Source: Acidobacteriota bacterium
GTDB taxonomy: Bacteria; Acidobacteriota; Holophagae; Acanthopleuribacterales; Acanthopleuribacteraceae
DNA: 64,000 bases
Assembly (NCBI GenBank): GCA_020637335.1
Contig: JACJWC010000005.1
Span: 1 to 64,000 of the forward strand
Direction: 5' to 3'
The position numbers and the translations under genes are program-made. Under the pieces are notes generated by a model that saw only the letters and a list, made by a program, of their open reading frames with translations, was not told the DNA's origin and made no database searches. Below, one piece after another: positions 9,578 to 17,419 of this stretch; within the stretch, counting starts at the first letter, position 1, and every line of letters starts with the position of its first letter.

Positions 9578-10816
9578 ATGCGTCTACTTTGGTTTCTGTC
9601 TTTGTTGGGTACAGGTTCGATTGGCATGGGATGGGGGTGTGACGGTCCCGTTGAAGATTTGGGCGATCGTCTGCGTCTGCACCTCACAGCTAGTGTGTAT
9701 ATGGAAATTTTCCGGGATAACCAGGCCATGGTCCAGGTGAATTGTCAGCCGGGTTTTGTCGGATTGGACATTGACCCAAACCAGCCATTAACGGTAGGGA
9801 TTTATGCAGATTCGCCGAGTTCAACGGCTTTTTTCGAAACGGTGTTTTTTCCCAATTGCCCTGGAGCGAACATCGGGCCATTCCCGGTTAACCCGTTGAA
9901 CAGCACTAGCCCTGTCCTATTTGATTTGAGTCCGATAGAACTTCAGTTTTTGGTTAGTGAAACCACAAACAATGGTCTGTCCCTCTTCGCCATTGAACCC
10001 GATGCTTGTACCCTAAAGCCCGACTATCTCAAGGAATTTGTGGTGAGCGCCAATACAAGCATTCAAGCGCAGTTAACGGTTCAAAAAACCTGCTTAAACG
10101 GTTCGTCCTTCTTGTTAAATGAACCGATTGTGTACGATATCCGGTTGATGTTGACGGGCACGGATCCGGTGGATAATTTGCTGGTGACCGACTTGTTCGA
10201 TACGCGTTTGGACGTTGCCGGGAGCCTTTTTGCGCACAGCGATATTCCCGATCTGATGCTCAATGTCAGTAACGGACAATTGGTGGGAACGGCAACCCAG
10301 CTTTATCCGGGAGAATGGCATATATACGTTCAGATTAATGCCAAACAAGCCGGAACCATCCCCAATGACGCGATTGTATCCGCTGACAATGTGCAAATCG
10401 ACGACAGCCAAAACAGTGTATCGGTGAATGTGGGCAGCCAAACCACTAGCCCCTGTTTGGAATTCGGGGTCAATGGCCCGAATAACGTGTTTTATTGTGC
10501 AGGTCGGACAGATGCGATTAGTTTAACAGCACAGGTGTCGGGTGGGATTCCGCCCTATCGCTATTTGTGGTTTCCGCCCGAATTTGGTTTCCAAAGCGAC
10601 ACCATCGAGTTTTTCCCGCAAACATCTGATTTTTATGTAGTAACGGTTATCGACAGTCAGAATTGTCTTGCCCAACGCAAAATCTATGTCACGGTGGGAT
10701 CGCTTATTGATATCGTGCCTCATTTTGGCGATGCAGGAGAAAGCCCCTATGATTTTAATGGCGATCAAAAGGTGGATACCCAGGACTTGGTCCATGTGGT
10801 GAACGGTTGTCTCTAG
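9578..10816 (+). CDS. Secreted protein with DUF11-like domain and dockerin-like C-terminus
   Basis: The ATG at 9578 is preceded by AGGGAG and gives 412 residues with a clear Sec signal peptide (MRLLWFLSLLGTGSIG). Residues of about 170-290 resemble a DUF11 repeat, with SIQAQLTVQKTC and DPVDNLLVTDLFDTRL. Residues of about 300-375 look like a SprB/PKD-type domain with GGIPPYRYLWFPP. The last residues, DFNGDQKVDTQDLVHVVN, match one calcium-binding dockerin-like loop. Another secreted protein in the window (47184-48857) has a similar motif near its end. A surface or secreted role is inferred; no enzyme motif is visible. Confidence 0.7.
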   Translation: MRLLWFLSLLGTGSIGMGWGCDGPVEDLGDRLRLHLTASVYMEIFRDNQAMVQVNCQPGFVGLDIDPNQPLTVGIYADSPSSTAFFETVFFPNCPGANIGPFPVNPLNSTSPVLFDLSPIELQFLVSETTNNGLSLFAIEPDACTLKPDYLKEFVVSANTSIQAQLTVQKTCLNGSSFLLNEPIVYDIRLMLTGTDPVDNLLVTDLFDTRLDVAGSLFAHSDIPDLMLNVSNGQLVGTATQLYPGEWHIYVQINAKQAGTIPNDAIVSADNVQIDDSQNSVSVNVGSQTTSPCLEFGVNGPNNVFYCAGRTDAISLTAQVSGGIPPYRYLWFPPEFGFQSDTIEFFPQTSDFYVVTVIDSQNCLAQRKIYVTVGSLIDIVPHFGDAGESPYDFNGDQKVDTQDLVHVVNGCL

Positions 10817-10833
10817 GCCAGTGAAAGGTGAGG

Positions 10834-10869
10834 GCTCCTGGGGTTAACAAGGGAGCGCTCCCCTTTTTT
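10834..10869 (+). terminator. Probable intrinsic terminator
   Basis: GCTCC (10834-10838) can pair with GGAGC (10852-10856), and GGGAGCGCTCCC (10851-10862) is itself palindromic. Six T residues follow at 10864-10869. It lies just after the dockerin-like gene. Confidence 0.6.
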
Positions 10870-10950
10870 AGTGTTCTCGGCTAAACTTTTGTGCGGTTCG
10901 TCCAGTATGCATAATGGGTTAAGAAAAATGGCATCTGGCGGGGTTGGCCC

Positions 10951-11436
10951 ATGGTTCCTGAGCACATGTTCAATTTCTTTGCCCAACGGGTTTCCATCAA
11001 GGTTGCGGCGCGTGATAAGGCGTTTCAAACTTGGCTTGGCCAGGCAGCAGGATGTCAAATTGAACCGGGAGGGAAAGCTGCGACTCTGTTTCTTCCGGAG
11101 GCGCGCATGCCTGAGCTTTTGCAATGTTTACGGGAAAACGGCACGATTGCAGCGGTTTTTTGCCGCCCGCTCAACCATCAGACCTATCAGTTGAAAGGCA
11201 AAGTTCAAGCCATTCGTCCGCTCGCGGACAGCGATAGAGCTGCTATTGACGCTTATTTAACCAGTTGGGTTGAGGAATTAGCCGAATTGGGATTTGGCGA
11301 AGACTATGCACGAGCAATCCAACCGCCGGTTTCCGACCCAACCTGGGCAGTGACGTTTCGCATTGAGGCGGTATTTGATCAGACACCTGGGCCAAAAGCA
11401 GGTACAGCCATTCCGCAGGTTGGCCTTAACCCATGA
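10951..11436 (+). CDS. Pyridoxamine 5'-phosphate oxidase-like flavin-binding protein
   Basis: The 161-residue protein resembles the split-barrel PNPOx-like family, with the phrases ATLFLPEARMPELLQCLRE and CRPLNHQTYQLKGKV in the middle. These match the strand carrying the YQxKG block in family members that bind FMN, F420 or heme. No signal peptide is present. The stop overlaps the next start in ATGA, so the two genes are translationally coupled; the partner carries another PNPOx-like domain plus GAF. The ribosome-binding site is weak, and an in-frame ATG at 10966 is an alternative start. The substrate is unknown. Confidence 0.7.
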   Translation: MVPEHMFNFFAQRVSIKVAARDKAFQTWLGQAAGCQIEPGGKAATLFLPEARMPELLQCLRENGTIAAVFCRPLNHQTYQLKGKVQAIRPLADSDRAAIDAYLTSWVEELAELGFGEDYARAIQPPVSDPTWAVTFRIEAVFDQTPGPKAGTAIPQVGLNP

Positions 11437-12785
11437 GATCGGTTGCACTCGCCTCTATTCGTCGCTGTTTGGATGGTGCGATTCCCTCGGGCATCGCCAC
11501 CTGCGATGCGGAGGGCACGCCAAATGTGGCATTTATTTCTCAGGTCCGCTATTTGGATCCGCAGCACATCGCCATCAGCTATCAATTTTTTAATAAGACG
11601 CGCAGGAACATTCTGCATAATTTTCGGGCCACTTTGGACGTGGCAGACCCGCAAACAGCGGAACGCTACCATTTGACAATTCAGTATTTGCGCACCGAGA
11701 CCGAAGGCCCCCTTTTTGAGGCGATGAAGGCTCACTTGGCGGGAATTGCCTCTCATACCGGCATGGGCAATGTCTTCAAGCTTTTGGGTGCCGATGTTTT
11801 CCGTGTATTAAACGTTGTCCAAGTCGAGGGGCCAAAACTCGCACGGGTTGAGGTTTCCAGGCCTGGATTTGCTTGCCTCAACCAATTGATGCGCGATATG
11901 GATGCATGTGAGGATTTAACAGCGGTTTGTGAAAAATTATTGGCGGGGCTAAGTCGACTGGGTTATCCAACCAGCCAACTTCTAGTCATGGACGAGCAAG
12001 CGCGCAAGTTATTTACCTTGACCAGTTTGGGTTATCCGCGGTCTGGCGCGGGTGCTGAAATACCTGTCGGGTTTGGTGTTGCAGGTGTGGCAGCCCAGGC
12101 ACAAACAGTCATTCGCATTAACCATATGGCCCAAGAATACATCTACAGTGAAGCGGTTCAACGCAGTTTTGCCCAATCCAATTTCCCCAATCTGGAAACG
12201 CGTATTACGCCGCCTCTGCTCGATCAGGTGGCCAGTCAACTTGCGGTTCCCATTGTTCATCGTGGCGGCGTTTTGGCGGTCCTGCTGGTGGAATCGGAAT
12301 CGGATTTTGCATTTAGCTACGATGACGAAGATCTGCTATCTGTTCTTGGTCAATGGCTCGCCTTGAAGATGGTCCTGCTGGATGATGGCTTAGGTCATGA
12401 GAAATCCGAAGAAGTGGCCGACTTGTGTGCCCCGCCTTTAGCACTTGAAAAGCCTATTCTGGTCCAATATTTTGAGCGTAATGACAGCGTTTTTCTGGAC
12501 CATGATTATGTGATCAAGGGCGTGGCGGGATGCATTTTATGGCGTCTGCTTGAGGAATTTGCCCATAATCAACGCTGTGAATTCACCAACCGAGAGTTGC
12601 GGTTGGATCCTTCCTTGCGATTACCTGAGCTCAGCACCAATTTGGAAGCGCGCTTAATCCTGTTGCAGAACCGATTGGCCGAGAAGGATTTCCCCATCAA
12701 GTTGATTAAAGCTGGTCGTGGCAAATTGCGCTTATGTGTCGATCGACCCTTGCGTTTGGTCAAGGAAGAAGAGCCGCAAACCTAA
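11433..12785 (+). CDS. PNPOx-like domain fused to a GAF domain
   Basis: This 450-residue cytoplasmic protein has three parts. Residues of about 1-140 form a PNPOx-like split barrel, with IPSGIATCDAEGTPNVAFIS and FFNKTRRNI. Residues of about 150-325 form a GAF domain with LTSLGYPRSGAGAEIPVGFGVAG and QLAVPIVHRGGVLAVLLVES. The C-terminus of about 120 residues is a small helical, possibly winged-helix, domain ending in RPLRLVKEEEPQT. GAF domains bind small ligands and PNPOx folds bind flavin, so a redox or ligand sensor is a reasonable inference. It overlaps the upstream PNPOx-like gene by four bases. Confidence 0.75.
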   Translation: MRSVALASIRRCLDGAIPSGIATCDAEGTPNVAFISQVRYLDPQHIAISYQFFNKTRRNILHNFRATLDVADPQTAERYHLTIQYLRTETEGPLFEAMKAHLAGIASHTGMGNVFKLLGADVFRVLNVVQVEGPKLARVEVSRPGFACLNQLMRDMDACEDLTAVCEKLLAGLSRLGYPTSQLLVMDEQARKLFTLTSLGYPRSGAGAEIPVGFGVAGVAAQAQTVIRINHMAQEYIYSEAVQRSFAQSNFPNLETRITPPLLDQVASQLAVPIVHRGGVLAVLLVESESDFAFSYDDEDLLSVLGQWLALKMVLLDDGLGHEKSEEVADLCAPPLALEKPILVQYFERNDSVFLDHDYVIKGVAGCILWRLLEEFAHNQRCEFTNRELRLDPSLRLPELSTNLEARLILLQNRLAEKDFPIKLIKAGRGKLRLCVDRPLRLVKEEEPQT

Positions 12786-12879
12786 ACTTAGCCGGAAAAC
12801 TCTTGCTTAACTCTGTGACAAACATGCCGATGGGCTTTCTGATTGGTGTTTTGCGATCCAATCAATCTGAGGAGGTTTT

Positions 12880-13596
12880 ATGCAGATGTCTATGCTTGTT
12901 CTTGTGCTGTTGGGATTTGGCGATGGTGCACCTTGGGGATATGAGGGTGAGAAGGGGCCCGAACATTGGGGCCATTTGAACCCCGAATACATTTTATGTG
13001 CCGAAGGTCATAACCAGTCACCGATCGATTTAAGTGCCTTTATCGAGGCGGATTTGCCTCAAATCGAAATGAATTACACCTCCGATGCCGTTGCCGTGGT
13101 CAATAACGGTCACACCCTTCAGGTGAATTTTGGGCCGGGCAGCAGTTTGACGTTTATGGGTCAAACCTTTGCTTTAAAACAGTTTCACGTCCATGCACCC
13201 AGCGAAAATACCCTGGCCGGAAAACATTTCCCAATGGAAGTCCACTTGGTTCATGCCGATGAACAAGGTCAACTGGCTGTAATTGGTGTATTTTTGGAGC
13301 CGGGTGAAGCCAATCCGGTCTTGTCTGCAGCTTGGCAGAACCTGCCCAAAGCGGCGGGCGAAAACGTGGCGCTTTCGCCCGGTATTACGGCTTCTGGCCT
13401 CATCCCTGCGGATGCTGATTATTTTTATTTTAATGGTTCGCTGACCACACCCCCCTGCTCAGAAGGTGTCCGTTGGCTGGTCATGAAAAAGCCGATGGCC
13501 ACTAGCCAAGCGCAAATTGAGGCTTTTAAGGCGCTTATGCATCACGCTACCAATCGACCGGTTCAGCCGCGAAATGCCCGGCAGGTTCTCCAATAG
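12880..13596 (+). CDS. Alpha-class carbonic anhydrase, exported
   Basis: The enzyme interconverts CO2 and bicarbonate in the periplasm. The three zinc ligands are visible as H103 and H105 in QFHVHAPSEN and H122 in MEVHLVH; the 17-residue spacing is the usual bacterial one. Other family blocks are NQSPIDL at about residue 46 and LTTPPCSEGVRW near residue 190. A short signal peptide (MSMLVLVLLGFGDG) precedes the WGYEG start of the mature protein. The GGAGGT at 12871-12876 is only three to four bases from ATG 12880, so the in-frame ATG at 12886 may be the true start. Confidence 0.95.
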   Translation: MQMSMLVLVLLGFGDGAPWGYEGEKGPEHWGHLNPEYILCAEGHNQSPIDLSAFIEADLPQIEMNYTSDAVAVVNNGHTLQVNFGPGSSLTFMGQTFALKQFHVHAPSENTLAGKHFPMEVHLVHADEQGQLAVIGVFLEPGEANPVLSAAWQNLPKAAGENVALSPGITASGLIPADADYFYFNGSLTTPPCSEGVRWLVMKKPMATSQAQIEAFKALMHHATNRPVQPRNARQVLQ

Positions 13597-13692
13597 ACAT
13601 GGTTTCAGCAAGCGCACTGACGCCAAAGACGACGGCCCAATTCCACCATTGGGCTGTCCTCTTGACCTCGTTCCATTCCCCGTTGTCTGGGT

Positions 13693-14376
13693 TCAGGTCA
13701 AAGCTGGGGTGAGATTTTCGGTCTGCCATTGTTGCACCCATTCTAGACTCTCTTTGCGGGCCCCAACGGATTGGCTAAGTTCCGCAAAAACGGGTTCAGG
13801 AAGGACCTGCTCCAGTTGCTCCAGCATGGCCTGACGTTCTTGCGAATTGAGGGCCGGCAACATGAAGCGCAAAATGGGCAACATGGTTACGGGCGCAATG
13901 CTCTGAACTAAGTTGTGTTCAATCGCCTGAATTTCTGCATCGCTGAACAGGCGCCACAAGGCAGCGTTATTATGGGTCTCTTCCCAAAGCATATGTTCCA
14001 GATTCTCGGCGACAAATAAACCAAATGCGCGGTATAAGTCAGAACCAAGGAAAGCTTTTGACTGCAGGGCCTGGCTGCGAACCTGTTGGATGTGTTGGCC
14101 CAGCATTTGGATGCTTTGTTCATGGTGGCGATGGTCATGTGTTGTTTTGGCACAAGACTCTGGGTCTAAACGATTAAGCGCATTATGAATAAAGGCGTTT
14201 TCGTGCTCAAGATGCGCTTGGCAGGTTTGCAGCAGGTATTCGGCCAGTTGGAGACTGGATTCACTTTGCTGTGGGTCCTGCCAATCTGTGCGGCCCAATT
14301 GGACTAAGGTATCCATCATTAATAAGCGTAAGCCTTTGTGAATGGCTGAATAAAGATCATATCTGGGTGTTGACAT
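13693..14376 (-). CDS. Hemerythrin-like domain protein
   Basis: The 227-residue helical protein has the spacing of metal-binding residues seen in hemerythrin-like HHE proteins: an early histidine in AIHKGL, HLEHENAFIH near residue 57, THDHRHHE near residue 81 and EHMLWEETHNN near residue 128. These would bind a di-iron centre that senses or carries oxygen, NO or other small ligands. The C-terminal 80 residues are extra helices with no recognised domain. No signal peptide is seen. It converges on the carbonic anhydrase gene; a weak hairpin (13635-13654) lies between them without a T-run. Confidence 0.75.
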   Translation of the reverse strand: MSTPRYDLYSAIHKGLRLLMMDTLVQLGRTDWQDPQQSESSLQLAEYLLQTCQAHLEHENAFIHNALNRLDPESCAKTTHDHRHHEQSIQMLGQHIQQVRSQALQSKAFLGSDLYRAFGLFVAENLEHMLWEETHNNAALWRLFSDAEIQAIEHNLVQSIAPVTMLPILRFMLPALNSQERQAMLEQLEQVLPEPVFAELSQSVGARKESLEWVQQWQTENLTPALT

Positions 14377-14641
14377 CGCGAACCTCCTTCATGTCACCTT
14401 CAAAATTACGGGGATTTGGCATCGCGTGCCGCTCAAAATTCATTCATCTTTTCCTAAAAAAAGACTAAGTTTCAGCAAGTTTTCGCCCCAAACATGATGC
14501 TTTGAGGCCTGGATGAATCGCCAAAATAATGTTTCGATTAAACGGATTAAAAAATCCGATTTATTTCCTAAACTGGCTTGAATAATAATTTTTTTAACGG
14601 ATATTTAAGTCAGATACACTGGAAATTTGCGGAGGTGGTGT

Positions 14642-15298
14642 ATGTGGATTGTTTGTGCGTCGCTTTGGATTGCTGTTCCTCAGCGTTTGGCCCTGACCCT
14701 ACCCTATTGGCCGGATCAAGTGGATGTCCAGCAACTTATCCCACTGCTCACACCCACGCCGGTTGCTCAAACCGGCCAATCGTTGTGCTTTGACAGTTCG
14801 GGAAACGTTATTTCATGCGCGGGTACAGGCCAGGATGGCGAGCTACAAGCAGGTGAACCGTGGGTAAACCCGAGATTTTCCGATTTAAATGATGGAACCA
14901 TTCGCGACGAAATGACCCAATTGGTCTGGTTAAAAAACGCCAATTGCAATGGTTCTCTGACCTGGGCGCAGGCTATTCAACTGTGTGCCGATTTGGCCGA
15001 TGGGATGTGCGGCTTGACGGATGGCTCTTTGGCGGGTGACTGGCGGATGCCCAATCGATTTGAAATGCAAAGTTTACAGGCACTCGCCTACGGGAATCCG
15101 CCTTTGTGCGACCGCTTGGGCACGGGGCATTGGGTCGAGGGCGATGCTTTTAGCCAAGTGCAACTGACGGTGTATTGGACCTCCAGCAACGCCATGTACA
15201 ATCCGCTTTTTTGTTGGGTTGTCGATTTCAGCAATGGTGGGGTGGCCGGCTTTGACAAAAGCGCCAGCTTGCCGGTTTGGCCTGTTCGGGGTCCTTAA
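14642..15298 (+). CDS. Exported DUF1566 (Lcl C-terminal-like) protein
   Basis: The ATG at 14642 follows GGAGGTGG at 14631 and gives 218 residues with a signal peptide (MWIVCASLWIAVPQRLA). From about residue 60 the sequence carries the DUF1566 pattern: DGTIRDEMTQLVWLK, then LTWAQAIQLCADLAD, DWRMPNRFEMQSL and VYWTSSN, ending in a VWPVRGP tail. Such domains are common in secreted proteins of Gram-negative bacteria, with no known activity. The gene stands alone and ends at a strong hairpin. Confidence 0.8.
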   Translation: MWIVCASLWIAVPQRLALTLPYWPDQVDVQQLIPLLTPTPVAQTGQSLCFDSSGNVISCAGTGQDGELQAGEPWVNPRFSDLNDGTIRDEMTQLVWLKNANCNGSLTWAQAIQLCADLADGMCGLTDGSLAGDWRMPNRFEMQSLQALAYGNPPLCDRLGTGHWVEGDAFSQVQLTVYWTSSNAMYNPLFCWVVDFSNGGVAGFDKSASLPVWPVRGP

Positions 15299-15310
15299 AG
15301 AACAAAAGGA

Positions 15311-15342
15311 AATGGGGCTGCCCAGCGCTGGACAGCCCCATT
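15311..15342. terminator. Strong bidirectional hairpin between convergent genes
   Basis: AATGGGGCTG (15311-15320) pairs perfectly with CAGCCCCATT (15333-15342), and the loop contains a further CCAGCGCTGG palindrome. It sits between the DUF1566 gene and the oppositely oriented natB-like gene. T-runs are short on both sides. Confidence 0.6.
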
Positions 15343-15358
15343 CTAAGGATCGAGTTGG

Positions 15359-16570
15359 TTACTCGCGGAAGAGTACACTTTCGCGTTGGAACCATTGGGT
15401 ACAGAAAAACAGGAATCCGCTGGCAATTAAAGTAGAAGAGCCTAGGATCACCCACAGCATGGAGTAATCAATGGTGCCCTTCGCTAATTCCTTGATGGCC
15501 AGAGCCACGTTGGTAATCGGAACCAGGGCCCACACCCAATCCAGTTGAACACCTGGCACCATCGCCAACACGGCTGGAATAATACAGAGGAAATTGAGCG
15601 GTGTGGCCAGGGATTGCGCCTCCTTAAAACTCTTGCCGTAAATCGAGATGGACAGCAGGATGGAGGCGAACAAAGCGGCAATGGGGATCAGCATGACCAG
15701 GATCATAACTAAATCAATGGTCTGAACACTGCTCAAAATCTGTTTGGCTACCCCTTCCGCTTCCTTGCCGAAGTACATAATTGAAACACCCAACGAAGCC
15801 ACCGTCATAAGCGAGGAAATGAGCCCGGTCGAAAATACCACAAAGAATTTGCCCAGAACGACATGCAGACGAGGCACTGGGGTCAGAAGTAATGTTTCGA
15901 GGGTACCTCTTTCCTTCTCGCCAGCGCCTAAGTCGATGGCCGGGTAAAGCGAGCCGAGGAAACAGAAAATGATAAAGAAGTAGGGCAACATCCCGCCGAT
16001 GCGTTCACCCAAGATTTCGCGAAGGTCCGCAGTGCTGCGGCTTTCGGCTTTGACCGGCTCTAAGAGTTGTTGCCTTTGGGTAGACGTATCAAAACCCAGG
16101 GCGATTAAACGCCCATCGCGAATGGATTCAGAAAATTCGGAGATCACATTCTCGGCACGGCGTTCTACTCGACTGGTCGCCGAAGCATTATTGAAATAGA
16201 GCACGACCTTGGTATCTTTCCCAGTTTCCAGATCGCTTTGGGCACCTTCAGGAATGGATACTACTAATTTACAGATGTCGTTGGTGACCAAATCCGCCAG
16301 GTTCTCGGTGGGCTGGGCATCTACTTTTTCGAAGGATTCATTTTGTGAGAAAGCCAAGGCCAGGTCTGGACAATTCTGTTCGCCCACCAGGACATAGGTA
16401 ACCTTTTCGGTAGCGCTCTTTTCGGTTGCCTTTTTGGTCATCGAAATGATCAGGAACATGAGCAAGGGCAATACGACTGTGGGCAAAACGATCATCAGGA
16501 CGAGGGTACGGCGGTCTTTTAAGAGTTCGCGCATTTCCTTTACAAAAATGGTGGAAATATTAAGCAACAT
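15359..16570 (-). CDS. ABC-2 type transporter permease, NatB-like
   Basis: About 403 residues from ATG 16570, which lies inside the end of the ATPase gene (11-base overlap). One transmembrane helix near the N-terminus (LVLMIVLPTVVLPLLMFLI) is followed by a periplasmic domain of about 140 residues, then five or so C-terminal helices. GAGEKERGTLETLLLTPVPR is the conserved cytoplasmic block of NatB/ABC-2 permeases. With the ATPase it forms an exporter; NatAB of Bacillus exports sodium, but the substrate here is not shown by the sequence. Confidence 0.88.
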   Translation of the reverse strand: MLLNISTIFVKEMRELLKDRRTLVLMIVLPTVVLPLLMFLIISMTKKATEKSATEKVTYVLVGEQNCPDLALAFSQNESFEKVDAQPTENLADLVTNDICKLVVSIPEGAQSDLETGKDTKVVLYFNNASATSRVERRAENVISEFSESIRDGRLIALGFDTSTQRQQLLEPVKAESRSTADLREILGERIGGMLPYFFIIFCFLGSLYPAIDLGAGEKERGTLETLLLTPVPRLHVVLGKFFVVFSTGLISSLMTVASLGVSIMYFGKEAEGVAKQILSSVQTIDLVMILVMLIPIAALFASILLSISIYGKSFKEAQSLATPLNFLCIIPAVLAMVPGVQLDWVWALVPITNVALAIKELAKGTIDYSMLWVILGSSTLIASGFLFFCTQWFQRESVLFRE

Positions 16571-17345
16571 GGCGTTCCCCCTCACCGATCAAGTTGAGGA
16601 AGGCTTTATCCAGTAAGACGTCGCCACCTTTCTCGCGCATTTGGGCCAAATTGCCATTGAAATGAACGGTGCCCATGTTCAACAGTACGATTTGGTCCGT
16701 TAAGCGTTCCACTTCGTGCATGTGATGGGTAGAAAACAAGATGGTGCGTCCTTCCGTTTTGAGCTCTTCGACCAGGCGCAGGATTTGTTCAGCAGCTTTG
16801 ACATCCAGGCCGGTTGTGGGTTCGTCAAAGATAATGACCTCCGGATTGTGAATCAGGGTTCTGGCGATGTTGACCTTTTGTTTCATCCCGGCGGAGAGAT
16901 GGTCATTGCGCTTATCGGCAAAAGCATTGATCTCTAAGCGATCGAATAAAAGGGTCATGGTCTGGTTCAGTTGGGCTTTATCCAACCCGTGCAGGGTGCC
17001 GTAATAGCGAATCATTTCACGTGGGGTGAGTCGGCCATAAAGACCTGTATTCCCAGATAAAAAGCCGATCCGGCGGCGAACCGAAAGCGGATCTTTGGCG
17101 ATATCGACCCCATCGACTTGGATCGTGCCAGAAGTCGGTTTCAAAGCGGTACTAAGGACCCGCATGAAGGTGGTTTTTCCCGCACCGTTCGGTCCCAGCA
17201 GGCCCAAGATACTGCCGGTCGGAACGCTGAAGGAAACATCGCGCAGGGCGTGAAACCACTTGCCTTCTTCGCGTGTATCCTTGTCTTTGGATTTTGTCTT
17301 ACTTCGATTAACAAAAGATTTGTTAAGCGATTGAACTTCGATCAT
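16560..17345 (-). CDS. ABC transporter ATPase, NatA-like
   Basis: The 261-residue protein has a Walker A GPNGAGKT at 51-58, the signature LSAGM at 150-154 and Walker B IIFDEP at 171-176, with an H-loop FSTHHMHEVE after it. It powers the NatB-like permease downstream. An insert of charged residues (NRSKTKSKDKDTREEGKW, about 13-30) precedes the Walker A strand, as in several NatA proteins. An AGGAGG site lies just upstream of the start. Confidence 0.93.
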   Translation of the reverse strand: MIEVQSLNKSFVNRSKTKSKDKDTREEGKWFHALRDVSFSVPTGSILGLLGPNGAGKTTFMRVLSTALKPTSGTIQVDGVDIAKDPLSVRRRIGFLSGNTGLYGRLTPREMIRYYGTLHGLDKAQLNQTMTLLFDRLEINAFADKRNDHLSAGMKQKVNIARTLIHNPEVIIFDEPTTGLDVKAAEQILRLVEELKTEGRTILFSTHHMHEVERLTDQIVLLNMGTVHFNGNLAQMREKGGDVLLDKAFLNLIGEGERHVA

Positions 17346-17419
17346 GCATCCTCCTCTTTGGATTCAAACCCCTGATACGAAAATAAATTTACAAAAGTTC
17401 TCAACAGTTGTCGAAACTG

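Noticed and set aside
13635..13654. GCCCAAT/ATTGGGC hairpin as a terminator
   Set aside because: No T-run on either strand; left only as a note.
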